Shown: positions 28,946 to 37,811 of the stretch, piece by piece
Layout of the letters: every line of letters starts with the position of its first letter
Numbering within the stretch: the first letter of the stretch is position 1
Assembly (NCBI GenBank): GCA_030447525.1
Contig: JAUJOR010000001.1
Location: forward strand, 1-64,000
Direction of reading: 5' to 3'
DNA: 64,000 nt
Source of the DNA: Chloroflexota bacterium
GTDB lineage: Bacteria; Chloroflexota; UBA11872; UBA12225
Made by a program: the position numbers and the translations under genes
Notes under the pieces: model-generated
Told to the model about the DNA's origin: nothing
Database searches by the model: none
The model's input: only the letters and a program-made list of their open reading frames with translations

Positions 28946-29494
28946 TCGTCGTGCCGCAAGCGGGCTTCGCCAGCCGACTGGTAGTGGGTCCGCGGTTACT
29001 GAACGCTCGCGTGCTGGATCCCAAGAAGCTACCTGATGACGACCCGCGGCGCGTCTCGCCTGGCGCATCACGACCGCTGAACTCTTTCTTGCCTCAACCT
29101 GCTCACCACGTTGCCTCAACCTCCTCTGAGCATTTTTGCGCTACATCACTCCACGAGCCACTGCGATAGCATCGGCACCGTGTACGGGTGATTCGGGCTA
29201 TGTAATGAGCGTGTACGTCCGTGCAGGTTGCTGTGCCCCATTACACGCATGGCAAGCGGCCCACAATGCGTACAGAAGAGTCCGACGAACAAACGAGAGA
29301 TCTCGGCACAGGGGGCCCGACTGCGGAGCAGTATTCCGGCGCCGTCGGACGACATGCAACGCGGATCAGGTCGCGGCATGTATCATTCCTATACGTACAT
29401 ATACCTAACCGGCGGCACTAGGGCGTCGCCCGTGTCGCAGGGGCGCACCACCTGAGCGGAAGTCTTCCGCGCACGGTGGATATGGAGAGTCGCC
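28946..29494. promoter_or_regulatory. Noncoding region with conserved upstream box (copy A)
   Basis: No gene. 28946-29130 is homologous at roughly 70 per cent to 37948-38130, including the CCTCAACCT direct repeats at 29092 and 29114 (22 bp apart) and AAGCTACCTGATGACGACC. The remainder (29150-29490) is unrelated to the other copy. It precedes the secreted PQQ-dehydrogenase-like gene and probably contains its promoter. Confidence 0.5.
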
Positions 29495-32400
29495 ATGCGC
29501 AAGTGGCCGAGCCGGAAGTTGCTCGCCGGGTTGATCGTGCTAGCCTGGATCGCAGGTCTGGCGGTCCTCAGTCTCGTCCGACCCGTCCCGGCGGCGGCGC
29601 AGAGGGTCCCCCCGGGCGGTGCCCCGCCGGTCGGACATGGGCCGATCGACGTTGCCGGTCCGGTGCGGGTGATCGACGGGGATACGATCGAGGCCTGGAT
29701 CGACGGCAAGCGCACCGGTATCGGCCTGCTCGGCGTCACCGCCCCAATGGGCAATACCCCCTGCGGCCGGCAGGCCACGGGACAGCTGTGGGGCCTGGTG
29801 CGGAGCGGCGTGCGCTTGCTGGACGACCCGTCGATCACCTTCGACGCCGAGGGTCGGCGGATGTACCAGGTGCTGGCACGGGACGGCCGCTCGCTGGCAG
29901 AGGAACAGATCAAGGCGGGTCTGGGCCGGCCGGATGGACGTGGCCCCGAGCGCGACCGTCTGACCGCCGCCGCAGAGGAGGCGCGCGCTAACGGCCGAGG
30001 CTGCGTCTGGCTCGCAGGCGTCGCGGCGGTGTCCCCTGAGGGGGGCGACGGACTTGCCTTTGCCGGTGCGCGCAAGGGACTGGCCGCTCCTTTAGAGGCA
30101 GCGTTGGGTACGGTCAGCGTCGCCGGCTTTGTGGAAGAGGTGGTGGCTTCGGAGTTGGCTACTCCGACGGCGTTCACTTTTCTTGCGGACGGACGCATCC
30201 TGATCGCCGAGAAGAGCGGACTGGTCAAGGTCGTCAAGAATGGGACGCTGCTCCCCACGCCCATGATCGACATCCGCGACCGCGTGAACGACTACTGGGA
30301 TCGCGGCCTGCTGGGCATCGCCGCCGATCCCAACTTCCCCGCCAACCCGTACCTCTACTTGCTCTACTCCTACGAGAACAACGCCGCCGACTATAGCGGG
30401 ACGAAGACCGGACGGCTGGCGCGCTATACGGTGTCTGGGGACACGGCCAACCCGGGCAGTGAGGCGGTGCTCCTCGGCACCCAGGTGGGCGGCTCCTGCA
30501 ACGCTTTTCCGGCCGGAGCGGACTGCATCCCCTCGGACAGTCCCTCACACTCGGTGGGGAACATCAAGTTCGCCTCCGATGGGATGATGTTCGTCACCCT
30601 CGGCGACGGCGCCCACTTCAACTACGTGGACGACAATGCCCTGCGGTCGCAAGACCTCGACTTGCTCTCGGGGAAGGTGCTGCGGATCAACCCGTCTGGC
30701 CAGGGAGTGTCCTCCAATCCGCATTGGAACCAGAACGCTGGCGCCAATCGCTCCAAGGTCTGGGCGCGGGGCCTGCGCAACCCCTACCGCTTCACCCTGC
30801 GCCCGCTGGCCGGCGGGGGCACCGGGCTGCCCTACATTGGCGACGTGGGGTGGAACGGGTGGGAAGAGATCAACGTCCCGCCGGCCGGGGGGAACATGGG
30901 CTGGCCGTGCTACGAGGCCACGGCTCGACAGGCCGGCTACGAGTCCAAGAGTGTCTGCCAGTCCCTCTACCCTCAGGGCGCTGGGGCGGTGAGGGCACCG
31001 CTCGTGGCTTGGGACCACAGCGGGGGGAGCTCGGCTGCCACCGGCGGGGCCTTCTACACCGGCACCACCTACCCTGCCGAATACCGGGGGGCCTACTTCT
31101 ACGGCGACTATGCCCAGAACTGGCTGCGGTCCCTGCAGGTGGACGACAACAATGCCCTGGTCACCGGCCCCGCTGGCTTCGCCACCGACGCCCAGGGTCC
31201 GGTAGCGATCGAGACGGGTCCGGACGGCGACCTCTACTACATCGCCATCGCCGCAAATCAGGTCCGGCGGATCCGCTACACCGACCCATCGAGCCCGGTG
31301 AGTTGCGCGGTGGGACAGTACAAGGCAGAGTACTTCAGCAACCGCACGCTGGCGGGGACGCCAACGCAGACCCGCTGCGAGGCAGCCGTCAACTACGACT
31401 GGGGCGACGGCGGCCCGGGGGTTGTGGGCACGGACAACTTCTCGGCGCGCTGGACGGGCCGCCACCAGTTCGCGGCCGGGAGCTACACCTTCACCGCCCG
31501 CGCCGATGACGGCATCCGCGTCTGGCTGGACGGCGCCTTGCTCATCGACGCCTGGATGGACCAGGCTCCGACCACCTACACCGCCACGCGCAGCGTCACT
31601 GCCGGGGAGCACGAGGTGAAGGTGGAGTACTACGAGAACTGGGGCGGCGCGGTGGCCCAGGTCAGCTGGGTCTCATCGGCCGGCCAGGCGCCGGTGGCCA
31701 CTATCGCCTCCCCCGCGCCGACCGCTCGCTTCAAGGTCGGCGACGTGATCACCTTCTCCGGCTCGGCCACCGACGCCGAAGACGGGACGGTCCCCGCCGC
31801 GAGACTGGCCTGGGAGGTCCGGTTGCACCATTGCCCCGGCTTCGGCACGAGTTGCCATCCGCACCCGTTCGGCACCGCCACGGGGACGCAAGGGACGGTT
31901 ACCGCGCCTGACCACGGTGATGGCAGCTACCTTGAGTTCGTGCTCACCGCTACCGACAGCGCGGGCTTGACGGACACGAAGTCGGTCAGCGTTCAGCCCC
32001 AGACGGTGCAGGTCACCCTGGGCACCTCCCCCGCCGGTCTGCAGGTAGTGTACGACGGCACTGCCGGTCCCTCCCCGCTGACCAGCACGACCATCGTCGG
32101 ATCGACCCATACCATTGAGGTGCCATCGCCGCAGGGAGACCAGGTGTTCACCGGTTGGTCGGACGGCGGTGCCCGGCAGCACAACGTCACCGTCGGCGGG
32201 AGCGACGTGACCTACACCGCGACGTTCGCCGTTGCCTCCGCGACGCCGAACCCCACGGTGGTGGCGAGTCCCACCGCGGTGAGCTGCGCGGTGGGACAGT
32301 ACAAGGCAGAGTACTTCAGCAACCGCACGCTGGCGGGGACGCCAACGCAGACCCGCTGCGAGGCAGCCGTCAACTACGACTGGGGCGACGGCGGCCCGGG

Positions 32401-33142
32401 GGTTGTGGGCACGGACAACTTCTCGGCGCGCTGGACGGGCCGCCACCAGTTCGCGGCCGGGAGCTACACCTTCACCGCCCGCGCCGATGACGGCATCCGC
32501 GTCTGGCTGGACGGCGCCTTGCTCATCGACGCCTGGATGGACCAGGCTCCGACCACCTACACCGCCACGCGCAGCGTCACTGCCGGGGAGCACGAGGTGA
32601 AGGTGGAGTACTACGAGAACTGGGGCGGCGCGGTGGCCCAGGTCAGCTGGGCCGCAACGTCACCTACAGCCACGCCGACGCCGGTGCCAGCGGCGACGGC
32701 CACTCCGATCCCGGCGGCCCCCACGGCCACTCCGATCCCGGCAGCCCCCACAGCCACTCCGATCCCGGCGGCCCCCACGGCGCCGCCAGGCGGTACCACC
32801 ACCTCAATGCATGTCGGGGACCTAGACGGCGGCAGTGCCAACGTGAAGAACAATCAGTGGCGGGCGAGCGTGACCATCGTGGTGCACGACAGCGGGCACG
32901 CCCCGGTGGTCAACGCGGTCGTCACGGGTGCGTGGAGCGGTGGTGCTAGCGGCAGCGCCTCGTGTACCACGGACGGCAGCGGGCGGTGCAGCGTGACCAC
33001 GGGTACCCTCTCCAAGAACTCCAGCAGTGTGGTCTTCACAGTCAGTGGGGCAACGCACGCGGCGCTCTCTTATCAAGCGGGTGACAACCACGATTCGGAC
33101 GGCGACAGCAACGGGAGCCGCATCACAGTCCCCAGGCAGTAG
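29495..33142 (+). CDS. Secreted multidomain protein: degenerate SNase domain, PQQ-sugar-dehydrogenase propeller, two PA14 domains
   Basis: 1215 residues, ATG after GGAGAG. Signal peptide (about 1-36). Residues 55-170: thermonuclease-like fold (VRVIDGDTIEAWIDG, NTPCGRQAT) without the usual RLIGIDxPE active-site run, so probably not a nuclease. Residues 215-597: glucose/sorbosone dehydrogenase beta-propeller (DGRILIAEKSG, RGLLGIAADPNF, WARGLRNPYRF, GDVGWNGWEEIN). Residues 602-726 and 929-1053: PA14 carbohydrate-binding domains, almost identical at DNA level. Between them lies an Ig-like region; after them a TATPIPAAP repeat linker and a C-terminal beta domain (MHVGDLDG ... NHDSDGDSNGS). Likely acts on or binds extracellular sugars. 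Confidence 0.88.
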   Translation: MRKWPSRKLLAGLIVLAWIAGLAVLSLVRPVPAAAQRVPPGGAPPVGHGPIDVAGPVRVIDGDTIEAWIDGKRTGIGLLGVTAPMGNTPCGRQATGQLWGLVRSGVRLLDDPSITFDAEGRRMYQVLARDGRSLAEEQIKAGLGRPDGRGPERDRLTAAAEEARANGRGCVWLAGVAAVSPEGGDGLAFAGARKGLAAPLEAALGTVSVAGFVEEVVASELATPTAFTFLADGRILIAEKSGLVKVVKNGTLLPTPMIDIRDRVNDYWDRGLLGIAADPNFPANPYLYLLYSYENNAADYSGTKTGRLARYTVSGDTANPGSEAVLLGTQVGGSCNAFPAGADCIPSDSPSHSVGNIKFASDGMMFVTLGDGAHFNYVDDNALRSQDLDLLSGKVLRINPSGQGVSSNPHWNQNAGANRSKVWARGLRNPYRFTLRPLAGGGTGLPYIGDVGWNGWEEINVPPAGGNMGWPCYEATARQAGYESKSVCQSLYPQGAGAVRAPLVAWDHSGGSSAATGGAFYTGTTYPAEYRGAYFYGDYAQNWLRSLQVDDNNALVTGPAGFATDAQGPVAIETGPDGDLYYIAIAANQVRRIRYTDPSSPVSCAVGQYKAEYFSNRTLAGTPTQTRCEAAVNYDWGDGGPGVVGTDNFSARWTGRHQFAAGSYTFTARADDGIRVWLDGALLIDAWMDQAPTTYTATRSVTAGEHEVKVEYYENWGGAVAQVSWVSSAGQAPVATIASPAPTARFKVGDVITFSGSATDAEDGTVPAARLAWEVRLHHCPGFGTSCHPHPFGTATGTQGTVTAPDHGDGSYLEFVLTATDSAGLTDTKSVSVQPQTVQVTLGTSPAGLQVVYDGTAGPSPLTSTTIVGSTHTIEVPSPQGDQVFTGWSDGGARQHNVTVGGSDVTYTATFAVASATPNPTVVASPTAVSCAVGQYKAEYFSNRTLAGTPTQTRCEAAVNYDWGDGGPGVVGTDNFSARWTGRHQFAAGSYTFTARADDGIRVWLDGALLIDAWMDQAPTTYTATRSVTAGEHEVKVEYYENWGGAVAQVSWAATSPTATPTPVPAATATPIPAAPTATPIPAAPTATPIPAAPTAPPGGTTTSMHVGDLDGGSANVKNNQWRASVTIVVHDSGHAPVVNAVVTGAWSGGASGSASCTTDGSGRCSVTTGTLSKNSSSVVFTVSGATHAALSYQAGDNHDSDGDSNGSRITVPRQ
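31297..31670 (+). repeat. 374-bp direct repeat, copy 1 (PA14 domain)
   Basis: Encodes the first PA14 domain. It differs from copy 2 at 32278-32651 by a single base (T/C at 31303 against 32284), which implies a very recent duplication or ongoing gene conversion within the gene. Confidence 0.95.
32278..32651 (+). repeat. 374-bp direct repeat, copy 2 (PA14 domain)
   Basis: Second PA14 copy, starting 981 bp after the first. Homology stops sharply within the codon after QVSW on the right side and at GGTGAG on the left. Confidence 0.95.
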
Positions 33143-33426
33143 TCTGACGGCGGGCCAAGTCCACGTTGGCCCTCAGCGCCGCCGAGGTCACCTACGTCCT
33201 GGGCGGCGCTACCTACGCCTGAGGCTAGATTTGAGAAGCTTCGAACGTTGCCAACTCCAACTTCCCCGTGCTTGCCCGGGCGCGCCGCGCCGGGGTCGTC
33301 GCCCCCGTCTCAAGAAGTATTTGCGTAGCCGCAACGGTGCCCCCGGTGAAGTGCGCCGGGTACGAGTAAGCTAGAGAGACAGGTGGGCGCGTCCGGCCTG
33401 GCGCGTACTCTTGGACGGAGATATCC
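33143..33426. other. Intergenic region with a small coding remnant
   Basis: No intact gene. Between 33160 and 33222 the plus strand reads STLALSAAEVTYVLGGATYA then stop, which looks like the tail of a lost secreted-protein gene. The rest probably holds the promoter of the next gene. Confidence 0.3.
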
Positions 33427-34197
33427 ATGATCAACCGACGCATGGCCCAGGGGCTCACGGTGCTGCTCCTGGGCGCAGCTCTGAGCTACGGCCTGGGCTC
33501 GCCGCCGTCGCTGCCGGCCGAGGCCCAACCGGTCGCGACGCTATCTGCCTCGGACCTTTCGACCTTCCCCACCTTCCCCACCTTCCCCCCGTTCCCCACC
33601 TTCCCCCCGTTCCCCACGGCGACAGCCTCGCCGACGCTCCCTGCGGCGACAGTCTCGCCGACGGTCACGGTCACGCCTGGGCCGATAGCGACGCAGACGG
33701 CTACGCCCACACCCGCGGTTAGGCCCTCAGCCACGCCCACACCCGCGGTTACGCCCTCAGCCACGCCCGTATTGATTGAGGCGTCGGTGACGCGCGTGAT
33801 CGACGGGAGTTCCCTGGATGCTCAAATCGCCGGGCGCCGAGTAGCGGTGGGGTACCTCGGTGCAGAGACGCCACCCGGGAATACCCCCTGCGGCCAAGAA
33901 GCGACAGCCCGCAACATCGAGCTAGCCGGGGCCGGCGTACTCCTGGAGGCCGACCCCGCGTACGAGTTCGACTCCCAAGGACGCCGTCTCTACTACGCCT
34001 ACACGCGTGAAGGCACTTCCATTGACGCGACGCTGGTGCGCGAGGGGCTGGCGCGGGCAGTGCGCCCCGATGGACGCTATGGCGCCTCGCTGGCCGCGCT
34101 GGAGGCCGAGGCCCGGGCCGCCGGGCGCGGCTGCCTGTGGAGCGGCGCGGAAACGGCTGCCACTCCGCCTGGGTCAGCCGCTATGCGGGCGCCCTGA
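33427..34197 (+). CDS. Secreted thermonuclease-like protein, active site degenerate
   Basis: 256 residues. Signal peptide (1-34), then a FPTFPPFPT repeat and a Thr/Pro linker with duplicated ATPTPAV units to about residue 118, then an SNase-like domain (VTRVIDGSSLDAQIAG ... NTPCGQEATA ... LVREGLARAVRPDGRY ... ARAAGRGCLW). The canonical nuclease residues (Arg and Asp of RLIGIDxPE) are replaced by VAVGYLGAETP, so catalysis is doubtful. It shares the NTPCGxxAT signature with the N-terminal domain of the preceding gene; the two are probably paralogous modules. Confidence 0.8.
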   Translation: MINRRMAQGLTVLLLGAALSYGLGSPPSLPAEAQPVATLSASDLSTFPTFPTFPPFPTFPPFPTATASPTLPAATVSPTVTVTPGPIATQTATPTPAVRPSATPTPAVTPSATPVLIEASVTRVIDGSSLDAQIAGRRVAVGYLGAETPPGNTPCGQEATARNIELAGAGVLLEADPAYEFDSQGRRLYYAYTREGTSIDATLVREGLARAVRPDGRYGASLAALEAEARAAGRGCLWSGAETAATPPGSAAMRAP

Positions 34198-34317
34198 TCC
34201 ACGCGTTGGCCGGCCGAACAACGGAAGCGGAGGCGACGTTCGTCTGCATGGACGAAGGCTGCAGACGGACCATCTCGATGCACCGTTCACCAGCCCTGGG
34301 CAGGCTCCTAATCCACC

Positions 34318-35151
34318 CTACAGGGCGGTGGCGCCCCCGTCGAGGGAGATCACCTGGCCGGTGACGTAGTCCGAGGCCGGGGCGGCGAGGAAGACGGCCA
34401 GGCCTTGTAGGTCACGCCCCGTTCCCAGGCGCCCCAGGGGGATGCGGGACACCAGCGTGGCTTCATGCTGCCCGATGACCCCCTCCGAGAGGCGGGTGGG
34501 GAAGAAGCCGGGGGCCAGGGCGTTGACGGTGATCCCGTGCCCTGCCCACTCCACGGCCAGGGCCCGCGTCAGGGCTACCAAGGCTCCCTTGCTGGCGCTG
34601 TAGGGGGCTGCGCTGAGCAGCTCTGGCGGGAGCCCGCGCAGGCCCATGATCGAGCTGACGTTGACGATCTTGCCATGGTTGCCGGACCCCGCCGGCCGCG
34701 GTGATCCCCCTGACGCTTCCGTCTCCTTCCCGGCCCTCCCGGCGCGGGCGATCATGTGCCGCCCCACCGCCTGGGACACGATGAACGTCCCCGTGGCGTT
34801 CACCTCCATCACCTCCCGCCACCGCTGCAAGGGCATCTCGGCGCTGGGGGCGCCCCAGGAGATGCCGGCGTTGTTGAACAGGACGTCGATGCGCCCGTAG
34901 CGTCCCAGCACCTGGGCGACGAACGCCTCCACCTGCCCGGCGTCGGAGACGTCACAGGTCGCCGCCAGGCAGTCAACGCCGGTGGCCTGGAGCTCCGCGG
35001 CCGCCGGGGCGAGCCACTGCTCGCGCCGGGCGGAGATGGCCAGCCGCGCCCCGGCGGCCCCCAGGGCGCGGGCGATCTCGTGGCCTAGGCCCCGGCTCCC
35101 GCCGGTGACGACGGCGACCTTGCCCGCTAACGAGAACAGCTCGGCGCTCAA
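34318..35151 (-). CDS. Short-chain dehydrogenase/reductase (SDR)
   Basis: 277 residues from a TTG at 35151 that overlaps the thuA-like stop (TTGA); an ATG at 35178 would add nine residues. Classical SDR: VAVVTGGSRGLGHEIA (cofactor loop), NNAGISWG, NVSSIMGL with the catalytic Ser, YSASKGALVALTRALA with Tyr and Lys, and the C-terminal GQVISLDGGATAL. Relatives are 3-oxoacyl-ACP reductases and gluconate 5-dehydrogenases. An insert rich in Gly/Ser (about residues 146-162) precedes the catalytic Ser. Last gene of pepF-thuA-SDR. Its 3' third is duplicated at 27713. Confidence 0.9.
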   Translation of the reverse strand: MSAELFSLAGKVAVVTGGSRGLGHEIARALGAAGARLAISARREQWLAPAAAELQATGVDCLAATCDVSDAGQVEAFVAQVLGRYGRIDVLFNNAGISWGAPSAEMPLQRWREVMEVNATGTFIVSQAVGRHMIARAGRAGKETEASGGSPRPAGSGNHGKIVNVSSIMGLRGLPPELLSAAPYSASKGALVALTRALAVEWAGHGITVNALAPGFFPTRLSEGVIGQHEATLVSRIPLGRLGTGRDLQGLAVFLAAPASDYVTGQVISLDGGATAL

Positions 35152-35867
35152 GATCGGGCATGCCCGGCGGCGGCCCACAGGAGTCCCCGGCGGAGCATGG
35201 TCAAGACCTCGGGGACGTCGAACACAGCAGCGACGTGACCCAGCGAGGTGTAGAAGACACGCCCCTTGCCGTAGCGCTTCGTCCAGGTCACGGGCATGAC
35301 CACGACGTCGTCCGTCTCGTCGCGGTCGACGGCTTCCTGGGCCTCAGGGACGTAGCCATCGCCGGAGGCGGCGGCGAGGGGAAAATGGGTCCTGGCCAGG
35401 ACGGTGACCCCGGGATCGACGTGCATATAGTACTGCTCGGAGGTGACGTAGAAGTCCCCCAGGCCTTCGGTAATCGGGCTGTGTTGGGGACCGAGGCGCA
35501 CGCGGTAACGGGCCTGGGCCCCTCCCGGGTGGGAGACCCACTGGCCGCCGGTCATGAAGTGATACTCCACCTCGATGCGGAAGGCATCGCACATCCCACC
35601 GTGCCAGCCGGCCAGGCCGGTGCCGGCCTTGACCGCGTTCAGGAGGGGGGCGAGTGTGCCGCGCGGGAGGGGCTCTTTGGTATCGCCCATCGTCCACACG
35701 GGGACGATGACGTCGAGCTCGCGCAGCCTGGCCTCGTTTCCCAGGGCGTCCAGCGACTCGGCGATCTCCACCTCCACCCCTTCCCGGCGCAGCGCGCCGG
35801 CGGCGATGTCCGCCGTCTGCATCGGCTCGTGCCCCGGCCAGCCACCACGGACGATCAATGCCTTCAT
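35148..35867 (-). CDS. ThuA-domain protein
   Basis: 239 residues. Glutamine-amidotransferase-like ThuA fold: ALIVRGGWPGHEP at the N-terminus, LDVIVPVWTMGD, GLAGWHGGMCDAF at the nucleophile-elbow position (with His rather than Cys), HFMTGGQWVSHPGG, and VTWTKRYGKGRVFYTSLGH near the C-terminus. The family is linked to trehalose and other carbohydrate utilisation but its reaction is not defined. The ATG overlaps the pepF stop (ATGA) and its stop overlaps the SDR start, so the three genes are translationally coupled. Confidence 0.88.
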   Translation of the reverse strand: MKALIVRGGWPGHEPMQTADIAAGALRREGVEVEIAESLDALGNEARLRELDVIVPVWTMGDTKEPLPRGTLAPLLNAVKAGTGLAGWHGGMCDAFRIEVEYHFMTGGQWVSHPGGAQARYRVRLGPQHSPITEGLGDFYVTSEQYYMHVDPGVTVLARTHFPLAAASGDGYVPEAQEAVDRDETDDVVVMPVTWTKRYGKGRVFYTSLGHVAAVFDVPEVLTMLRRGLLWAAAGHARS

Positions 35868-37811
35868 CGCGGCGCTCCTTGGGAATGCTCCCCCTGCGGA
35901 CGCCCCCCATCGGCGTGCCCCGCAGCGCCGCCGGCCGGCGGGTTGAGGGGCGTGCTCTGGGCAACGAGGGCGTCGAACTCGGTAATGCGCTCGCGGACGA
36001 CGTCGAGGCTGGCGCGCCAGAATACCGCCGAGCGGATGTCGATCCCGAAGCGCTGGCCCAGCTCGGCGGCCCCTTCCAGACCGGTGGAGGACAGGAGCTC
36101 GTCGTAGCCGGCGTGGAAGCCCGGCGCGTCCTGGCGGTAGCGGGCATAAAGCCCCAGGCCAAAGAGGAGGCCGAAGGTGTAGGGCCAGTTATAGAAGGAG
36201 CGGCTGCTGTAGTAGTGGGGCTTCATCGCCCACATGTACGGGTGCAGCGCCTGGGGATCGAGACCGTCTCCGTAGGTTTCCCGCTGCGCCTCGAGCATCA
36301 AGGTGTTCAGCTCCTCGATGGACAGCTCGCGCCGTGCCCGGCGCTGGAAGACGCGCCACTCGAAGAGGAAGCGGCTGTGGATGTCCACCACCACCTGACA
36401 GGCGTCCTGTAAGTTGCCCTCCAGGATGCTCACCTTTTCGTCGCCCCCCGTACGGGCCAGCGCGGCGTTGGTCACGATGGTCTGGCAGAAGATGCTGGCC
36501 GTTTCCGCCAGGGGCATCGGCGTATCCCGCTGCAGGGGGCTGCACCGGGCGAGGGTGACGTTGTGATAGGCGTGGCCCAGCTCGTGGGCGAGGGTCTGCA
36601 CGCTGTTGAACGAAGGCTCGTAGTTGAGGAAGACGCGGGACTCGTCCTCTCGTAGGGACATGCAAAAGGCCCCGTCCCGCTTGCCGGCCCGTGGCTCGGC
36701 GTCGACCCAGCGCTCGCGGATGGCCCGTGTCGCCAGGCCGGCGAGGGCGGGGGAGTAGGTGCCGAACTGGGTGACCACGAAATCGGCGCCTCGTCAAAGG
36801 CCCAGACGCGCGGCTCGCTCCCTACGGGGCGAACAGGTCACACCAGGGGAGCTTGTCCCGGCCCAGGAGGCGAGCCTTGGCCTGGAGATAGCGCCGGAAG
36901 TCGGGGAACGACTCCCGGCAGGCCTCGTGCATCGCCTCCAGGGTGACGCGGTCGACGTTGTTGGCGAACAGGGCCGGAGCCAGGGCGTCCGGCCAGCCCC
37001 GGCGCAGGTTCAGGGTCAGCACTGCCCCTTGATGCCGTTCATGGCGGGCCGCCAGGGGAGCGGCCACCGTCTCCCAGCCCTGCGGCTCGGCCTCGTAGGC
37101 GGCCTGGCGCACGGCGCGTCGCGGTGGTGGGCGAGGCCCCGCACGGCGCTCATCGGGAGCACCTGCGTCCCTTCCCCGGTCCCGACCTCGCCGGGCCGGC
37201 CGCCGGGAAAGTGGACGGGGACGACGAGCCTGTGAGGAGACGGTGCCGTGCAGCTTGGCCCAGGCGGTGCCGGCGCATAGGTTGAGGCTGGCGGCCAGGT
37301 CTTCCTCGGCCTCGCTCATCTGGTGGCGCGCTTCCCCGGCCGCCTTGCGCAGGGCAAAGGCGTGGGCCCCGGCGAGGGAGGAGCGGGCGATGAGGGCCTC
37401 CACGTCCAAGGAGCCGATCCAGGCGCTGTAGCGCGTCTCCAGCTTCTCCAGGGCCACCACCTCGGTCTGCAGCTCGGACAACTTGGCCTGCGCCAGGTCG
37501 TTTCGTGAGTCCGTGGCCACAAAGGCGTGCAGGTAGGCGGAGAGGGTGCGCAGGGATTCCGAGAGGGCGTTCAGGCGCTCCGTCACCTCCTCGAAGGCAG
37601 CCACGGTAGCGTCGTCGACTGCGAGGGCCTCCCGGCGCCGCACGTTGTGCCGGTCACAGAGGGCGCCCAACTCCCCCATCCCGGCCAGGACGCCGTCGAA
37701 GGCGGCGCCCAATTCCGGCGAGTCGAGCCCCGGGAAGACCGGCGTCATGTCCCAGTGGGGGAGCTCCGGGACGGAGGCGGCGGGCGCTGCTGGGTCGGTG
37801 ACGACTGCCAT
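35864..37811 (-). pseudogene. pepF: Oligoendopeptidase F (M3 metallopeptidase), frameshifted
   Basis: Start at the ATG at 37811 (AVVTDPAAPAAS). The protein has the PepF N-terminal helical domain (WDMTPVFPGLDSPE, LAGAHAFALRKAAGEARHQM) and the catalytic TLAHELGHAYH zinc site at about 36570-36600, then the typical C-terminal helices. The frame is broken: missing single bases near 36786 and 36827 (compared with the copy at 27991-28945) and several small indels between 37020 and 37210. A full product would be about 645 residues. Either a decaying gene or assembly errors caused by the near-identical second copy. Its stop overlaps the ThuA start. Confidence 0.75.
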
